Source of the DNA: Limnanthes douglasii subsp. nivea
Lineage: Eukaryota; Streptophyta; Magnoliopsida; Brassicales; Limnanthaceae
Length of the DNA stretch: 64,000 nucleotides
Direction of reading: 5' to 3'
Assembly (NCBI GenBank): GCA_036936605.1
Contig: JAUPFV010000003.1
Coordinates: forward strand, 82,692,273-82,756,272
Shown here: in pieces, positions 1-13,740 of the stretch
Layout: every line of letters begins with the position of its first letter
How positions within the stretch are numbered: position 1 is the first letter of the stretch
Made by a program: the position numbers and the translations under genes
Notes under the pieces: generated by a model
Told to the model about the DNA's origin: nothing
The model's database searches: none
Seen by the model: only the letters and a program-made list of their open reading frames with translations

Positions 1-605
1 TTTCACTTTTCAATTAATCACCATCTAAATATTAAAACCGGGCTAACCAAATTTTAGCGTATCATAATTCATATCTACCCGATAATTATATTTATAATAA
101 TAATTTTATTTGGTTTTCGTGCTTATTCACCATTTGAAAGGTTCTTTTATGATTTATGCATGGAAGAAAAAACAGTTGAAAATTGTTCCTTGTTATTCAA
201 TTTTTATGATTTCATTTAAATTTGTGCACTAATGGATTGTCTTGAATTATTGAACTAGACTAGTTAGAATGATTAGTGATGAGAATCTACTAATTCCGGT
301 TAGTGAATCCCTACTTAAGGACTAACTACTCCTAACAGGTCCATTCTTGGCACTCTCTTTTATCTGTGGAAAGTGTCTGGCACGTCACTTCCTTTTCTTA
401 TGTTTTCTAAAAAGTATTCAGAAGTCGGTGGATTATGGCACCCATTGTCCTTTTCATCACCATATATAAATTATCCTCAATTCCAAAGTTTTTCAACCTA
501 AGAGTCGGTGGACAAATGTCATACATATTTTGTCGTAGCATTCCATCTTAATACCATAAAATTATAAAGAGAAAATTAAGACTGTAACTGTCCTCATAAA
601 TCTAC
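1..605. other. AT-rich 5' flank, no gene seen
   Basis: No convincing coding region is visible. The only signal is a TATA-like stretch (catatataaa) at 461-470, about 140 bases upstream of the small open frame at 606. A short motif (gtcggtgga) occurs twice, near 424 and 504. Confidence 0.4.
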
Positions 606-791
606 ATGGCTGGCATTGTTACTGTTAAAGAAAAGAAACAAAACTTGATACTTGTGAATGGCGAAGAGTTGCATAAAAATTTGAACACATATGGGTTAGA
701 AAAGAAACAAAACTTGATACTTGTGAATGGCGAAGAGTTGCATAAAAAATTGAACACATGGGTTAGGTTAGGTTCATATGCTCACATGTAA
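606..791 (+). CDS. small hypothetical ORF with internal duplication
   Basis: This is a 61-residue open frame of unknown function. Its body is one segment (EKKQNLILVNGEELHK followed by LNT) present twice because the DNA is a direct tandem duplication at 630-698 and 699-765. A TATA-like stretch lies about 140 bases upstream. No family is recognised. It may be a fragment of a gene or a chance frame; the duplication kept the frame open, which is weak support for coding. No introns or neighbours help. Confidence 0.2.
   Translation: MAGIVTVKEKKQNLILVNGEELHKNLNTYGLEKKQNLILVNGEELHKKLNTWVRLGSYAHM
630..765. repeat. two-copy direct tandem repeat of about 68 bp
   Basis: The units 630-698 (69 bp) and 699-765 (67 bp) are nearly identical by eye. 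They differ by one substitution near the run of A residues and a short deletion near the end. The high similarity suggests a recent local duplication. Confidence 0.85.
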
Positions 792-1139
792 TCAGTATTA
801 TATTCAAATGTTAGATTGTGGTTGATTGGATTGTCTTTGTAAGTATTTTTTTTCTAATAATTAATTTTTTATTATAAAATTATATTTAAATTCAATATAA
901 ATAAGTTAATATATGTTTTAGAAAAAAAACAATCCCATGCAAAAATAAATAGTTAAAAATAAATCTTAACAATTTTATAAGAACAAAATTTAATGTTATT
1001 TTTAAGATCGATCTTCACAAAAAGTGTAGTTCACGGAATATTCTTCAGTGGCGGACTAATCCAAAAAAAAACAGTTATATCTATAGGGATTTGTTTCGCT
1101 ACCTTACAAATAAGACTCAAAACATGTATAATAAATAAA

Positions 1140-2698
1140 TGAACATCGCCTATATCCACGACACCCTGGTGTCACATGATCTATAGTGGAAATCAGAAAA
1201 AATATGGTGAACAATGATTAAACCTAGTGATTGAGCGTTACTGAAAATTCTAGCATTTATTTCTTTCCAAATATAGTATATAATTGTACAAAACGAGTCA
1301 CGCAAGAGATGCCCGCGACCATATGGGGAAGGAGCCCAGGTGCTCGTTGTATTAAGCCAAATTTTCCATTTACAATTTGGGTAAGGCATTTTTTTTTGAG
1401 ATGGCCTCTCAAAGCAGCCTCGGGTAGTGCTTTAACCATGAGATGGCTGAAAGTTTCCTGATCGCTTCTGCATAAAGCACAGTCACAGGTTGTGGCATAA
1501 CCTCAACCAATAAGTTTATTACAAGTGGATAACTTCCCCTAAATTGTGAACCAAGTAATAAAATAATGTATGGGAATGTTAAACTTATTCCAAACTAAAG
1601 TTGCGCAAGTAACTTTCGGAGCTGATGGTCGGGTAAACTTGTAAGTACTACATATCGTGAATATGTTGCGGTTCTGGCTTGGGATCCAGAGAAATATATA
1701 ATCCCGTTTAGAGGAGACGAGAAGTAAGTTTATAGTATTAGTAATGTTAAGTGTATGGTGTTGGTGAGACCTTTTACCTGAACGGATCTGAGAGGGCCAG
1801 ATTCACGAGTCATTACTGACTATATCTGAAACCATGTTGTTGTCGTGGAGACGTGCATACTTGATAATATTAGGACCATAGCGATAAACAAATGATGTAG
1901 GAAAAATCCAGTGGTCAAACCATATCGAGGTGGAAATTATGTTACCAACGTCAATTTTATAGAGATTTGCAATGAGGGATATGAGTTTAAGAATCTTTAT
2001 CTACCCTCATTTCGTAAAGGATCCTACTATGATTTTTTCTATGATGATCCATTTGGTCCAGATTGAGGAACGATTCTTCATCAAGATGGACCAAAAATTA
2101 CGGGCGGTCGCCTAATTCCACACTCTAAGGTTTATAATCTCAAAACTGCCCTCATCCGAAGGCAAGGTGATCTTATCCTAAGCAATTTGGAACCATATAT
2201 TTTTATTTCAGGTCTCGGCCAAAGAAAGCTACAAAAAACTGCAAGAGTTCTCTGAACACTCGAACATGGAGGACAAAATCTGATGACTAGTAGATTTAAC
2301 TGGTGAAAATGATCGATTTAGGTAACTCGAGTCTTCTAGTGTAATGAAGGTGCTTAGATGTCTAAAAATTGATGTGGTTGATTACTTTATGGAAAATGGG
2401 TCGACAGTCATTGTAGGATAGTCGGGATAAAAGAAGCGGGACCCTCAGGTATTTGATGGGAAATGTGCCATCTTTGAAACCAAGAGCAGATATAGTGGCA
2501 CTACAAATGTTTTCTGAAACCCCAGAGAGATAAACCTGACTCTTGTTGTGGTTGGCACAACAGAAGAGCATGAGGTCATCTGCAAAGCAAAGTTTGATGA
2601 TCTTCAGCTTTTGACACTTCCAGTGGAACCCAAAGCTAGGATGTTGACTTTCTTCCTAAAGGATGCTGGAGAGGATCTGCATAATTATACAAATGGAA

Positions 2699-2744
<46 letters not shown>

Positions 2745-2950
2745 CCCTTGTCATAGGCTTTTTTACCATTGAATGAGCCGAAATTGTTACCATTGATGCA
2801 TATGTAGTATGAAAGAGAGCATATGCATTGAAGGATCCGTCTGATCATTTTAATGGAAAAGTCCATCACATAAAATACATCGAGCAGAAAACGCCAATGG
2901 ACATTATTGAAGGTCTTCATGAGGTCGATCATGACATTATTGTAATTAAA
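1140..2950 (-). pseudogene. L1-type LINE reverse transcriptase fragment
   Basis: Read on the minus strand, broken frames give a plant non-LTR retrotransposon in the correct order. At 2932-2640 is the reverse transcriptase region with FNNVHWRFLLDV and ICINGNNFGSFNGKKA. At 2571-2362 is the region after the catalytic site with KSQVYLSGVS, FPIKYLRVPLLLSRLSY and DCRPIFHKV. At 1389-1150 is the C-terminal zinc-binding region of plant LINEs with YYIWKEINARIF. Stops and frameshifts separate the pieces and a GA microsatellite interrupts the reverse transcriptase. The 5' part (ORF1, endonuclease) is not visible. It is a dead fragment. Confidence 0.8.
2700..2742. repeat. (GA)n microsatellite inside LINE
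   Basis: A nearly pure GA run of about 40 bp lies within the reverse transcriptase part of the LINE fragment. It replaces the expected residues after GKKAYDKG on the minus strand. Confidence 0.95.
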
Positions 2951-3983
2951 TAGATAGATAAAAATAGTATCATAAAAAAAATCAAATTTGTTAAACCAAA
3001 ATTTAAAAATAGAATAATTTGAAATTTAGATCAGATAACTCTACCCAAAAATTATGTATTATTATATTCAATACAATATCTTTTATACCATACGAGTGAT
3101 ATATATACAAACTTCAATTTAATTCTTAAAAATATGTAATATATATAGCAACAACGGTTCACGGATCTGATAATAATAATAAATTGTGCACTCTGCACAA
3201 CCGAAGAATGCTCTAGCTCTCAAATTTTAATTCGATCTGAAAAATAAAATAAAAATAAAAAATCTACATCTAGAACCTAAACTATATAATAAAGCATATA
3301 GATATATGTTCTAATCTAAACAACGTAACTAAAATTTATTAAGAGCAAACAAATTTTAAAAATTCAAAAATAAACAATCTCAGTAGTTGGATGAGAACAC
3401 CAACTTTCATAATATACTTAAATTGAGTTGAAGAGTCAATTTTTTTAATAAATAGCAGTGTAATTTTTCTTTTGTATTTGGATATAAATATATTTTAGTT
3501 TAAAGTATTAGATAATAGTCATTACATAATTAAATGGTAAAAAATACGATTATGTATCTTTTTATAATATTAATGTATATATTTTTTATCTAATTATTTA
3601 TAATTTTTATTTTAAAATTTCATCTTTAACCAATATGTACTTACACCAAATCAATCAAAAGGGTTGATAAACATTCATACATAAACCAAATCAAACAAAA
3701 AGGTTGATAAACATTCATACATAAACCAAATCAAACAAAAATATTTCAAACTTGACAAAAAATGGATTTTAATTTTATTTTCATTTAAATGGAGTGATGC
3801 AAAATGACTAATTTTTATATTATTACAATTTTGATATCATTGGAAACTATTTTCAATTTTCAAATTTATTGAGAGGTTTCGAAAATAACAAAAATGTATC
3901 CTTTATGGTTAAAAATAAATTTAAAAAATGGTGAGATATATAGTTAAATCCTAAGGTTAATTAATAGTATTACTATAAAAGGG
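2951..3983. other. AT-rich intergenic stretch
   Basis: No coding sequence is supported. The only structure is a short tandem repeat at 3645-3741, in which a unit of about 45 bp (core ggttgataaacattcata) is present a little over twice. Confidence 0.5.
3645..3741. repeat. short tandem repeat, ~45-bp unit
   Basis: The unit contains accaaatcaaacaaaa followed by ggttgataaacattcatac. It occurs two full times and then starts a third copy before diverging. Confidence 0.85.
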
Positions 3984-4163
3984 GCAATGAGTGAGCACAT
4001 GGTAAACCCTCAGTATGAAGCAATAGCCTGCAAACCAACACCATAAGGGAAACCATACAAGGTGACAGGCTCAGCCGAGAAAGTGTATGTAGAGGGACTC
4101 GAACTCATGACCTTTGATCACAAGCATGCCTTACTCAACCAACTCGGCTACCTCCTTGAGGGC
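3984..4163 (-). mobile_element. Au-like SINE, truncated
   Basis: On the minus strand this matches the second SINE at 19604-19824 over almost its whole body. It shares the tRNA-derived 5' end (TAGCCGAGTTGG box A, a GTTCGAGTCC-like box B) and the downstream ACCTTGTATGG and TTTACC stretches. The 3' tail and poly(A) are missing and no target duplication was found, so it is an older, 3'-truncated copy. Assignment to the Au family rests on recognising the tRNA-like head and conserved body. Confidence 0.75.
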
Positions 4164-6039
4164 TAAATAAATTTATAGTTATATTATTAATATGGGCCAA
4201 TTGTGTTGATACCATTGTCCATATTCACATGTTGATTCTATAATCAATTAATCTTGAATATTGATATTAAATTATTAATTTATTATTCACATGTTCACTT
4301 TGTCATCGATTAATCTTGAATATTGATCTTAAATTATTAAATTATCGAATGTATAAAAGTCTGATAGGTTATGATTTTTAAAAATTGTAGTTGTTAAGTT
4401 TATATGATTTGGTTAAACCAATTTCATAAACAAAATTTTGGTAATAAATTTAGAAAGTGATTCTCTTTTTTTAAAAACATATGTCACATAACCAATCAAC
4501 TTAAATGTCGTATCATTTAAAAAAAATTACGGAAAAATTATCGATTATAAACTAAAGACTACTTGGGAGATGCGAAAACGACATATGGTTTATAAATATT
4601 GAGAAACCAAACATCATTTATGAATCCAATTAAATAAGTTTTTTAGCATACATTAATTAGTTAAATTATATTCGATTACATTTTAGGACAAAATTATGTT
4701 AATCAAGGTAAAAATATAAAGTTAAGACCATCAAAATCTCAAGTATTCTATCATTTATATAACAACAATGCGACTAAAATAGAATCTATATAATGCATGT
4801 TTGGTGTAGTATGTATAAAACTTTCAGTTTTATTTTATAATTTGCTTTCTTGATTTTGATGTCCATTGGGAATTTATAACATTAATTACCTAGCAAATGA
4901 TTAAACCAATATGCATTGGAGCATTAGTTTCAGAGGATATTTTGGATGATTATTGAATAATGAGGTATAAACAATAATCAGTCCCACTTTTTTTTTGTTT
5001 AAACATGTCACATGTAATATTTCATAACTTTAAGCTTCAAATATGTATTAATTAATCAAATATATACCCATATGGTCTGTATCGGCTAATTATCTTATTG
5101 AATTTGTTTGGACATTTACTATGTGACAAGCTGTAAGTACAAGTCGATTAAAATGAAAAATTAAATTTACATATGTCACACATGAACACACGTTACATAG
5201 TCATGAGAAGTTGAGACCGTAGTATTGAATGGTTGAGTTTCATAAAGTAGAAAAATTGGTCACAATGAAGGTTTGTTTTCTTATAAAAGATAATGTCTCA
5301 ATATTAAATCTCTAAGATTTATTTATAAATTAGTGTATAGTATGTTAGCTATACAATTCACATGTTAAAAATTATTACAAAATATTTTAAAAGAAAATTC
5401 TGGATAATTTAAAAAAATAGTTTATTACATTAACATGTTATTGATATTTAATAATGTTTAAATTACGCGTTATTTGGTTAAATGTTCTTTTTAACTAATC
5501 TATAACTAAAAATTTTTAAAACCAGATTACTAATTTTAATTAGACTAATTTATTATAATAGAAATATGTTGGTTCATTAAGATTGTGATGATATCAATGA
5601 CACTATAATAATGAAAAAACTTATTGCTGATAATTCAAATATTTCAATGAATTACACGAGAATTGTATTAATGTGGGTAAAGTCCAACTTTATACATATG
5701 ACGATACTACAAAGTAACATATCATGGTGAAGTATCCAAATATATTTTTGGTATAATCATATTCATGCTAAAAAGAGATTTTCATATTTTCATATTTTTA
5801 GAATTTGTTTTTTCATTTTTTTTCAATCTTTGTTCAATTAGACAAATGTGTAGAGGATTAAAACTTACCTTCGTGAATGATAAAAATTTAAACACACACA
5901 TCATACAAGTAAATGACATTAGGGTCAAAGATAAAAATAATTAAGGTTAAAATCTTTAGGATATTATTGTCATGATAAAAAAAATTAAATGGAGTCTCAT
6001 TTGTAGCTATTTTTAGAGTTGTCATATATGATCATAAGA
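4164..6039. other. AT-rich intergenic stretch, nothing recognised
   Basis: No frame of meaningful length, repeat array or element end was recognised. The sequence is strongly AT-rich throughout. Confidence 0.5.
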
Positions 6040-7200
6040 CCCCTTGTAAAAAATATGGTCATTTACACTTAGTCAATTCAAGATTTCTATTAATAAAATT
6101 GATTATAACTATATTAGTAACTTCTATATGACCATTAGTTTGACGATAATACAGGGTATAAAAATGGTTCTTCACTCCATATTTTCTACAAAAGGATACA
6201 ACCATATCACTCTTAAATTGAAGACCATTATCAGTCATGAATAACCGATGTATTTTATACCTACTCAAAATATAAAACCTCACAAACCTCTTGTACTCGA
6301 GTTCATTAAAATCTAGATTTTTCTAGTTTTCATAGATAAGGGCCCTACTAAATCAATTCTCCATTTATCAAAGGGACATGGACAAAAAAGACCAATGTCA
6401 TAACTTCATATGGTGAATGACTTGTATTTTTAAATCTTTGACAAGGATCTCAACTTTTCAACACAGCATTAGCATTATAGCTAGACGATACCAATAATAC
6501 ATTGTCAAAATAAAACACCTAATTAACGCTTCATACCCACAATAAGCTCCAATTTATTTGTGTGAATCCCTTAGGATAAATAAATATTGTATTTGCTTAA
6601 ACATTTCAACGAATATCTTGTTGTACTTTTTTTATAAAGAGCATTGTCGACACCTAAATATTTTGTTTCCTTTATTCTCAAAATTTTGCCTTGCAATTCA
6701 TTTATCATTTTTGTTTTCAAATTATAAACTCCTATTTGATATGATGGATGCTCTTGTATTATTATCAAATAAATACCTTTTAAGAAACCAAATTTAGACA
6801 AAATATCTGAATTTCCATTCATCTCACGAGGTACTTGGTCATATACAATATTGTTAAATTGTACATCCAATTTCTTTAATACCTCCAAATAACTCCTCAT
6901 TATTCTTTTGGTTATCTTCAAACACTCTAGTAGTTTGACTTATTACAAGTGAATCATAAATTCTCTTCAAATTTTTTACTCCACAAATACAAGCTAATTT
7001 AATTATTGCCAAAATTTCTTTGTATTCTGCTTCATTATTATAATTTTCAAATTATAATTCAAATTACTCAAATAATCGATTTAAAATCTTTATGTACAAA
7101 TAGCTAAAACTACAAACGAACTTCTATCTAGTGTATAAATGTATCTTTCACCATTATTGAGATTTAGAATCTTTGTTGTACTCTCCAAATAAATAAAAAC
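6040..7200 (-). pseudogene. decayed gypsy pol (RNase H and integrase)
   Basis: Minus-strand frames give pieces of a Ty3/gypsy polyprotein in order. At 7060-6920 is an RNase H-like segment (NNEAEYKEILA, then ACICGVKNL and a short DS motif). At 6921-6571 it continues with LDVQFNNIVYDQVPREMNGNSD, the end of an additional RNase H domain. At 6283-6059 is an integrase core with TDNGLQF, the second catalytic Asp, and a degraded HPQANG-like motif (YYRQTNGHIEV). Many stops separate them. The arrangement resembles the Tat-lineage pol seen intact at the right edge of the window, but this copy is far older. Confidence 0.7.
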
Positions 7201-10200
7201 ATGAATGGTTACTTTTGTGTCAACGCCCATGTGTTTCTTGCAACTGAAACCAGATTAAGTTTTGAACATACCAAATTATTGAGATTATATTTCCTTATCA
7301 TGTAAGCCTGGTATTTCCACAGTCTTTCTTCAAATGTTCTTTATTCTTGCAAAATAAAAATAGATCGTTAATTAACCCTTTTATGTTCTTTTTACCCTCA
7401 ACTAAAATCTTTTTCATCAATTTGTTTTCTGATTTGTCCCCTTGTTAGAGCTCATCGTGTGAACCTCAACATATTAGAATTTTAGTTTATCCACTTTTTG
7501 AGTAACATGATATATTAGTTCACTAAATGTTTGTTTCTCATGTTGGAAGTTATAAGCAGTTTAAAAACTCTTATAACGCTGAAGGAGTGGCTGAAACGTG
7601 AATCCGACCACACACTCCTTAGTTAGATCAATCTTAATTTCCCTTAAGTTAGTGGCAAACATTGAAATCCCCATAACATGTTCTATGTTTTGGACTTAAT
7701 GTTTTAGATGATTTTACAATCATTTGCATCTTAAACTTCTTAATTTTGGCAAAACACTTTTCTAGTTGTGTGAGAAACTTAGTGAAACTTGTGGCTTTAT
7801 TTGAGACAGTCTCGCGGAATGCTAAAGGTATCTTCTATCTCATTATAGACAAACACAACCTATTTGATTTCTTTAATGCCTCAAATTATTATGTCTCTTG
7901 AGGGGCATGGGTTTATGAATCTTTAAGGCTTGGTCATAATTATGATAGTTCATATCCAATTCTATATCTTCCTGATTAGTAAAAGTCAAACCCATATAAA
8001 ATCTGAGGTTTATTTCCCATTGGGTTGAAGCTACTAATATTACTACAACAACACATAACAACATAACACAAAAGTTACAAATTTATTTGACATGTGATCT
8101 TAAAATCATCGTTTAAATATGGATTTAAATATATAAAACATAAGTGTACATCGCTAATAAACTACTTTGTGGTGAGTAAGTAATATTAAAATGTATTAGA
8201 TTGAGTTTGAAAAAAATCATCGTTGATCTAATTTCAATCGACTTAATTAGAGAGTTTTCCAAAAGAGATCCTTGCAGTGAGGTATGTTGGTTCCATCAGT
8301 TCACGAACATGGATCATTGTGGTGTGATATTTTTTTTTCATAAATTCTTAATTTGTTCATAAACCCAGTGACCAATGAACTAATAAACATGGATCATTGT
8401 TGTATGATATTTTTACTTAATGGCCATAAATAATTTTAACAAGCCCAAACATGAACCCATCATAAAACCTTAAACATATCAGTTCAGCATTATAGATCAT
8501 TATAGTGTGACATAATGCTTATATGACCTACTTACCAAAGTTTAAGACGATGTTAGTCATACAATCTATATAGTATATAAATACTAAACAAACACACACA
8601 AAATCATCAATTCCAAACATAACATATGGTCTAGGTCTGTAGAAAATACCCATCAAGTTGCATATGAGATGTCTAACTACAATGACATATATTTGCTACA
8701 AAAATGTCGCTTTGTTAGGGCGAACATAGGCATCTTCACGACGACGATGGTTTTTCTACGACAAAGTTGTATTTTCTTTTTCCTTTTCAATTTTGGATGT
8801 TTTTGTTATTAGTTTAATTTTTCACAAGAAGTAATCATATCTCAAACCGAGTAAGAAACACCAATTATAGTCTATTAAACAATATCATATGATAAAACAT
8901 AAATCCTAATATGCTTTATCTATAACAAATCAATCAAACATCCAATTTTAGACCACGGATCTACACATCAACGAGTTTAAACAACAAACAATTCTCAATG
9001 GTGTAAATATTACACTAAAAATTAAAATCACATGTTTATAAGATTAATTTGAAGAGAAAAAATACTACTAATTGATTTGCATGGGAATCCTCTTATATCA
9101 ATTGATATAGATTTTAATTGATCATATCCCCATCAAGTATTAATCCACAATAGAATAGATTAATCCATAATATAAAAAATAAATACTTATGAGATAGTGT
9201 ATACATCTTTTCAATTATCTCATGTAGTAATGTTCTGCTTACTTGCATTTGCCTTATCACTATAACAATGGATCTCCCAATTTTTAAGGAATTTGAAGAG
9301 AATTTGGTCTTGGTATCTTTTAATTATCAGAATACTGGATTTAATTTAGCTTATCGATTAAATGAATATGAATTTAAAATAGTGTTGTAACTTAAGTTCA
9401 ATTTTATTCATAACCTTAAGTTTTGTTCTCTAATTATCGAGCACTATGTGAGTGTTGTCTTTCACAGATTTATCCCTCAACTTTATATTTAGTCTTAATT
9501 GTGAACATTCGGGTTTAATCCTTCATAAAACCTAAATTTTACCCGGTATTTATACAACTGCCTCTATAATTATTTTTCATCTATTGATCAAGTTTCTAAT
9601 TATTATATTTATCCGTTTACTTATTAATTGATCATTTATCAACAATAGTCAAATACATCATTAAACAATGCAATTGTTTTTTCAAAATGTTCTGATTTAT
9701 ATTTGTATATGTATTTTCATGTACACTTCAGTTGAATAACCCAAACAAATTTCATATGCAATTGATTTGTGCTTAATGTAGTAATTTTTTTTGTTTCCGT
9801 TATAACTATGAGGTTATTATTGATAATTAATATCAAGTTTACATTAAGTTAGTCGAGTTGAGAATCAACATCTTAGATTAAATTATGTATACCATGATAA
9901 TTTAAGATCTTTCGGTAATATTTTTCATTGTGATTCTTGATATATCATATCATGCTATAAATGGAAATGATATTTTTACTATGTATTGGTAGCAGCTATT
10001 AAAAAAATTATCAATTTTAAAAGTAAATCTTTTAAAATACTTATTATATGACTAAAAAAATATAAATAATATATTACAAAATATTATAGCTTGGTTTTAA
10101 TATTATTTTTTGGAATCTTATTCCTCTTCACCATTCTCTCCCTACTAATCTTCATTCTCGCTTTCTAAATTAAGAAGTTCTCCTCTTGTACCAAATCAAA

Positions 10201-11128
10201 ATCCGGTGATTTTTGGGACTTTATGAAATATAAATATTATTTTTTTATGTTTATAATTTGATGGAGGATGAATTATGATTTTATAAATTGTGCTTTGGCA
10301 AGCCATTTTATATGAAAAGTTATCGTATTGCAAAAAATTTAAACTCTTCCTCCCATTATTGTAATTTATTAACTTTCATACCCGAAATAGTTCTCAATCG
10401 CTCATCTTGTGCGAACATGAAGTAAAATTAAAGTTTTGAAGCATTTTAGCAAGCGACGTATTTAATATGCCACATATTAGTAGAGGGACTAAACTCAATA
10501 AAGCATCAATACCCACTACACCAAAAAGTGCGTAAGTCGATAAGAAAATTGATGAACTTATCCTGCATCTCCCGTCTCTCATATCTCCTCACACATCTCG
10601 CATCTAAAATTTCGTTTCTCGCATCTCTCATATCGTATCTCACATCTAGTAACTAATATCTAACGTCGACCATCTCGCACTTAGGAAAAAAAAGATTTTT
10701 TTTCAAGTTTAACATTGGTTTGTATTTTGGATTTTCTTTTTACCCAGGTTTCACATTTTACGATGCAATATGGGAGATGTGAAACTAGTGTTACATTTGA
10801 GTTTATTTAATTTTTTTCCTAAGTGCAAAATATGAGACCGTAAACAAAAATACAAAATGTGAAACCCAAAACAAAAATGTGAAATGTGAAACGAGAGTTA
10901 ACTGATTTCGCAAAAAAAAAATCATACATACATCTAATTTTGTTCTTCTTAATAAAAAAATCATGATATTTAAAAAAAAAGAGTTATCGTTTAAAAGATA
11001 TTAATTTAAAAAAAATAAATTAAAAATGGATGTTTGATATTTTTATATAGATGCATGTTTTTATATTAATTATAACATAATTAGCTATTAATAACTTGTA
11101 TTTATCACTTAATAATCCATCAATATAA
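7201..11128. other. AT-rich stretch, possible decayed gag remnant at left
   Basis: On the minus strand 7400-7650 can be read with several stops as a weakly gag-like segment (RFTFQPLLQRYKSF, then a stop, TAYNFQHEKQTFSELI), which would fit the neighbouring gypsy pol remnant. This is only suggestive. The remainder to 11128 is AT-rich with no gene or clear element recognised. A partial direct repeat containing acatggatcattgt lies near 8308 and 8389. Confidence 0.3.
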
Positions 11129-11137
11129 TTTTATCTA

Positions 11138-12291
11138 GGGAGAGTTACCAATAACAACACCAGATAAATTATAGCACCAATAACCATCCTGATTTTTAAG
11201 TTTACTGAAAACCACATGCAATATAAAATCTATCAACAATATCTCTCGGTATAAAAAATAAAAACCAAGAACTCTCATATTCTTCCGCTCGTGAACCACC
11301 TATTTCTCTCTAAAAGCAAAACTCACAAGTCTTTCAAATTAAAGATTTCTACAACATATTTAAATGAAATCTCAAAAAATTTTAACATAAAGCAACTATC
11401 AAATCAAGTTTTTGCAAAGAAATTACTCGATTTCGTCTTCAATTTTTCAATTATTATGTTCGTAGTTATTTTTATTATCAAAACTATATATATTTCAAAG
11501 TCTAACTAAAGAAAAATCTAAAAACACATATTTTTATTTTGAAAGATAAACAAAACGAAATTTATGAGTGATATTTTTGGATACTTATTTATTGCAACCA
11601 AATAACACTTAATTGCACAAATGGAACACACTTGTTTTCAGAAACTAAATTATACGTAATTACGCAACTGGAACAACCAAAGCCTTATATTTTCTAGACT
11701 TATTTTGCAACCAAAATCCTATTTACGCAACACAATTTGCACGTAATTATGCAACTGGAACACAATTTGTTTTTCACCAAAATCCTATTTACACATTTCT
11801 TATTTACGCAACTCATTTACACATCATTCTGCACCTAAAAACATTTGTTTTTTACAACCAAATAATACTTAATTACACAACTAGGATAGAGTTTCTTTTT
11901 TCGCAATCCAACTACATGTAATTTCACATCTGGAACGCAATTTATTTGTTAAACTAATTTTGTAACCCGATTACTCTTATTTTTGCAATCAATAAGGTCT
12001 AAAACTCTTTTATGGATCTAGTTTTGATCGTTTTAAAAACTAAATATTTTCGGACTTTATTGGAGCTATGGTTTGAAATATATGACATTGATAGAAAAAT
12101 AAAAAAAACATGTCAGTTAGAGAGATAAGGAGAGAGAGAAAATGGTTATGGGATATATTGGTATTAATAGAAAGTTCATGTTGTAATCGGTACTTAAGTT
12201 CTAAAACCAGGTAGTTATCTGTACTTTCTCAAACTTTGAATGGTTATTGGTAAACAGTTTTGATGATGGATGGTTATTGGTTGATTACCTC
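11138..12291. mobile_element. non-autonomous MULE-type element A
   Basis: The left end starts GGGAGAGTTACCAATAAC. The reverse complement of the right end starts GAGGTAATCAACCAATAACC, so the ends are inverted and similar. Flanking 9-bp sequences are ttttatcta (11129-11137) and ttttatgga (12292-12300), matching at 7 of 9, as expected for an old MULE insertion. The interior has no coding capacity. It holds a degenerate repeat field at 11580-11970 built around gcaactggaacacaattt, and at 12007-12095 a segment (tggatctagttttgat, ggtttgaaa) shared with element B at 14840-14920. It is called a MULE-type MITE by its 9-bp duplication and terminal similarity. Confidence 0.6.
11580..11970. repeat. degenerate tandem field inside MULE-type element A
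   Basis: Variants of gcaactggaacacaattt and accaaaatcctatttac recur irregularly about every 60-90 bp. Identity between units is moderate by eye. Confidence 0.6.
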
Positions 12292-12399
12292 TTTTATGGA
12301 AAAATATTAAATTAAATTAAAAAATAATTTTAAAAAATACATGAGGCATACCCTAAGGAAGGCATAAGAGCTTTATGAGAAGGAAATGATGAATGATAG

Positions 12400-13740
12400 T
12401 TACCTGTCATGATACATGGGCAAACTAGGATACAATATGAAAAACATAGAATCAGAGTAATCAGACATAACATCCCCAATGAAAGTAGATCAAAAGATCC
12501 ATATCATACATCAAGTCAAACGAGATCATGCATAGAGTACAGCGAGCAGCAACCACAACCATCATATGGGGGACGTGATAGCTGCAAAGAAAACAATAAT
12601 ACAAATAAGTTAGAATTAAGATAAGAAATTATCGTGGTCAACCAATTTTGGTACCAAAAAATGTGAACCGAGAGAATACGATACAAAACTGTAAAGCCAA
12701 AGACAATAAGGGAACAAAAAATTATTGTATTCCTATCCTGCCATATGTGGTATATAACAGCATCAAATCAATAACACTAATGATGTCGGTTTAGAGAAGA
12801 AGACTAATTTAGTGCCTCGCAAAACCAAGATATCCAATTAAAAAAATTAAGTGTGAACCCAGATTTAGAGCTCACAAAGTCCCTAGTACCCTAAGTGAAA
12901 CTACAATCACAAAGGATATGATTGATAATTTCATATTCGAATTGCATAAGATATAATCTGGTGGGGTATTTTAACCCTAACTCAGTAGTTTATCTCGAGT
13001 AGAGAGCTTTATTGGACCGCGAGTCAAATGAGGAAAGAGTCACGGAGAATAGTATACTTATGTCATACTAACCCCGTCCACCCGACACAGAGGGTGGACG
13101 TGCGAGTGACGTAGTAGGTGTCCTTGATAGTGAACCTTCTAATTCCTCTTTTGGCGGTCCAATAGTGCACGTTATTGAAATGGTATTTGGAGGAGGTAGG
13201 GAGAGAATAAGATTGTTTATCATTTCAAAATTGTTGTTATTCATTGCACACTTAGATCTAATGTGTGATGGCCAGTTCCACAGGCCATCCTAAGTGATGT
13301 CTGAGACCTTGAGGTTCTTGACGAGCCTAGAATCTTTAATAATGTTTTCCCCATAGTTGGATACCAGAGAGGTAGACAGGAGCTAATAATCATACCAGAA
13401 AAAAGTATCAGCCCGATTACCAATCGTCACCCTGTACAAATTACTAGCCAAAAGCCTAAGAAGCAAAATTTTCCTCTAAATTCAAGCATGGGAAACCTTA
13501 GATCTATTGCCTAAAATTTATCATTTTTTTCGGATTTGATCCAGTCACACCAAATTAAATTGTTGTTATTATTTATTAGAGACCACATATGTTAAAGGAT
13601 AGTTGTCTCATTCTTTATATTTATATCAAAAATCCTAAGACTGTCCTCCATTATAAGAATGGTAACATAGATCAAATCATCTTGGCACCTGAAATCTTCA
13701 TCTCAGGATCCTGTCATAAGAAATGACGAAAATACTTGTT
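12400..13740 (-). pseudogene. L1-type LINE 3' fragment
   Basis: The minus strand carries the C-terminal part of a plant LINE, broken by stops. At 13423-13241 a frame includes MVIGLILFSGMIISSCLP, corresponding to the variable region upstream of the zinc-binding domain. By eye the nucleotide sequence matches the LINE at 17890-20545 over several hundred bases: cacccgacacagagggtgg and tgtccttgatagtgaacctt here compare with ttgacacaacgga and tgtccttaatagtgaactt there. The region near 13630 corresponds to the EGGLGI-encoding segment of the other copy. No intact reverse transcriptase remains. Confidence 0.65.
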
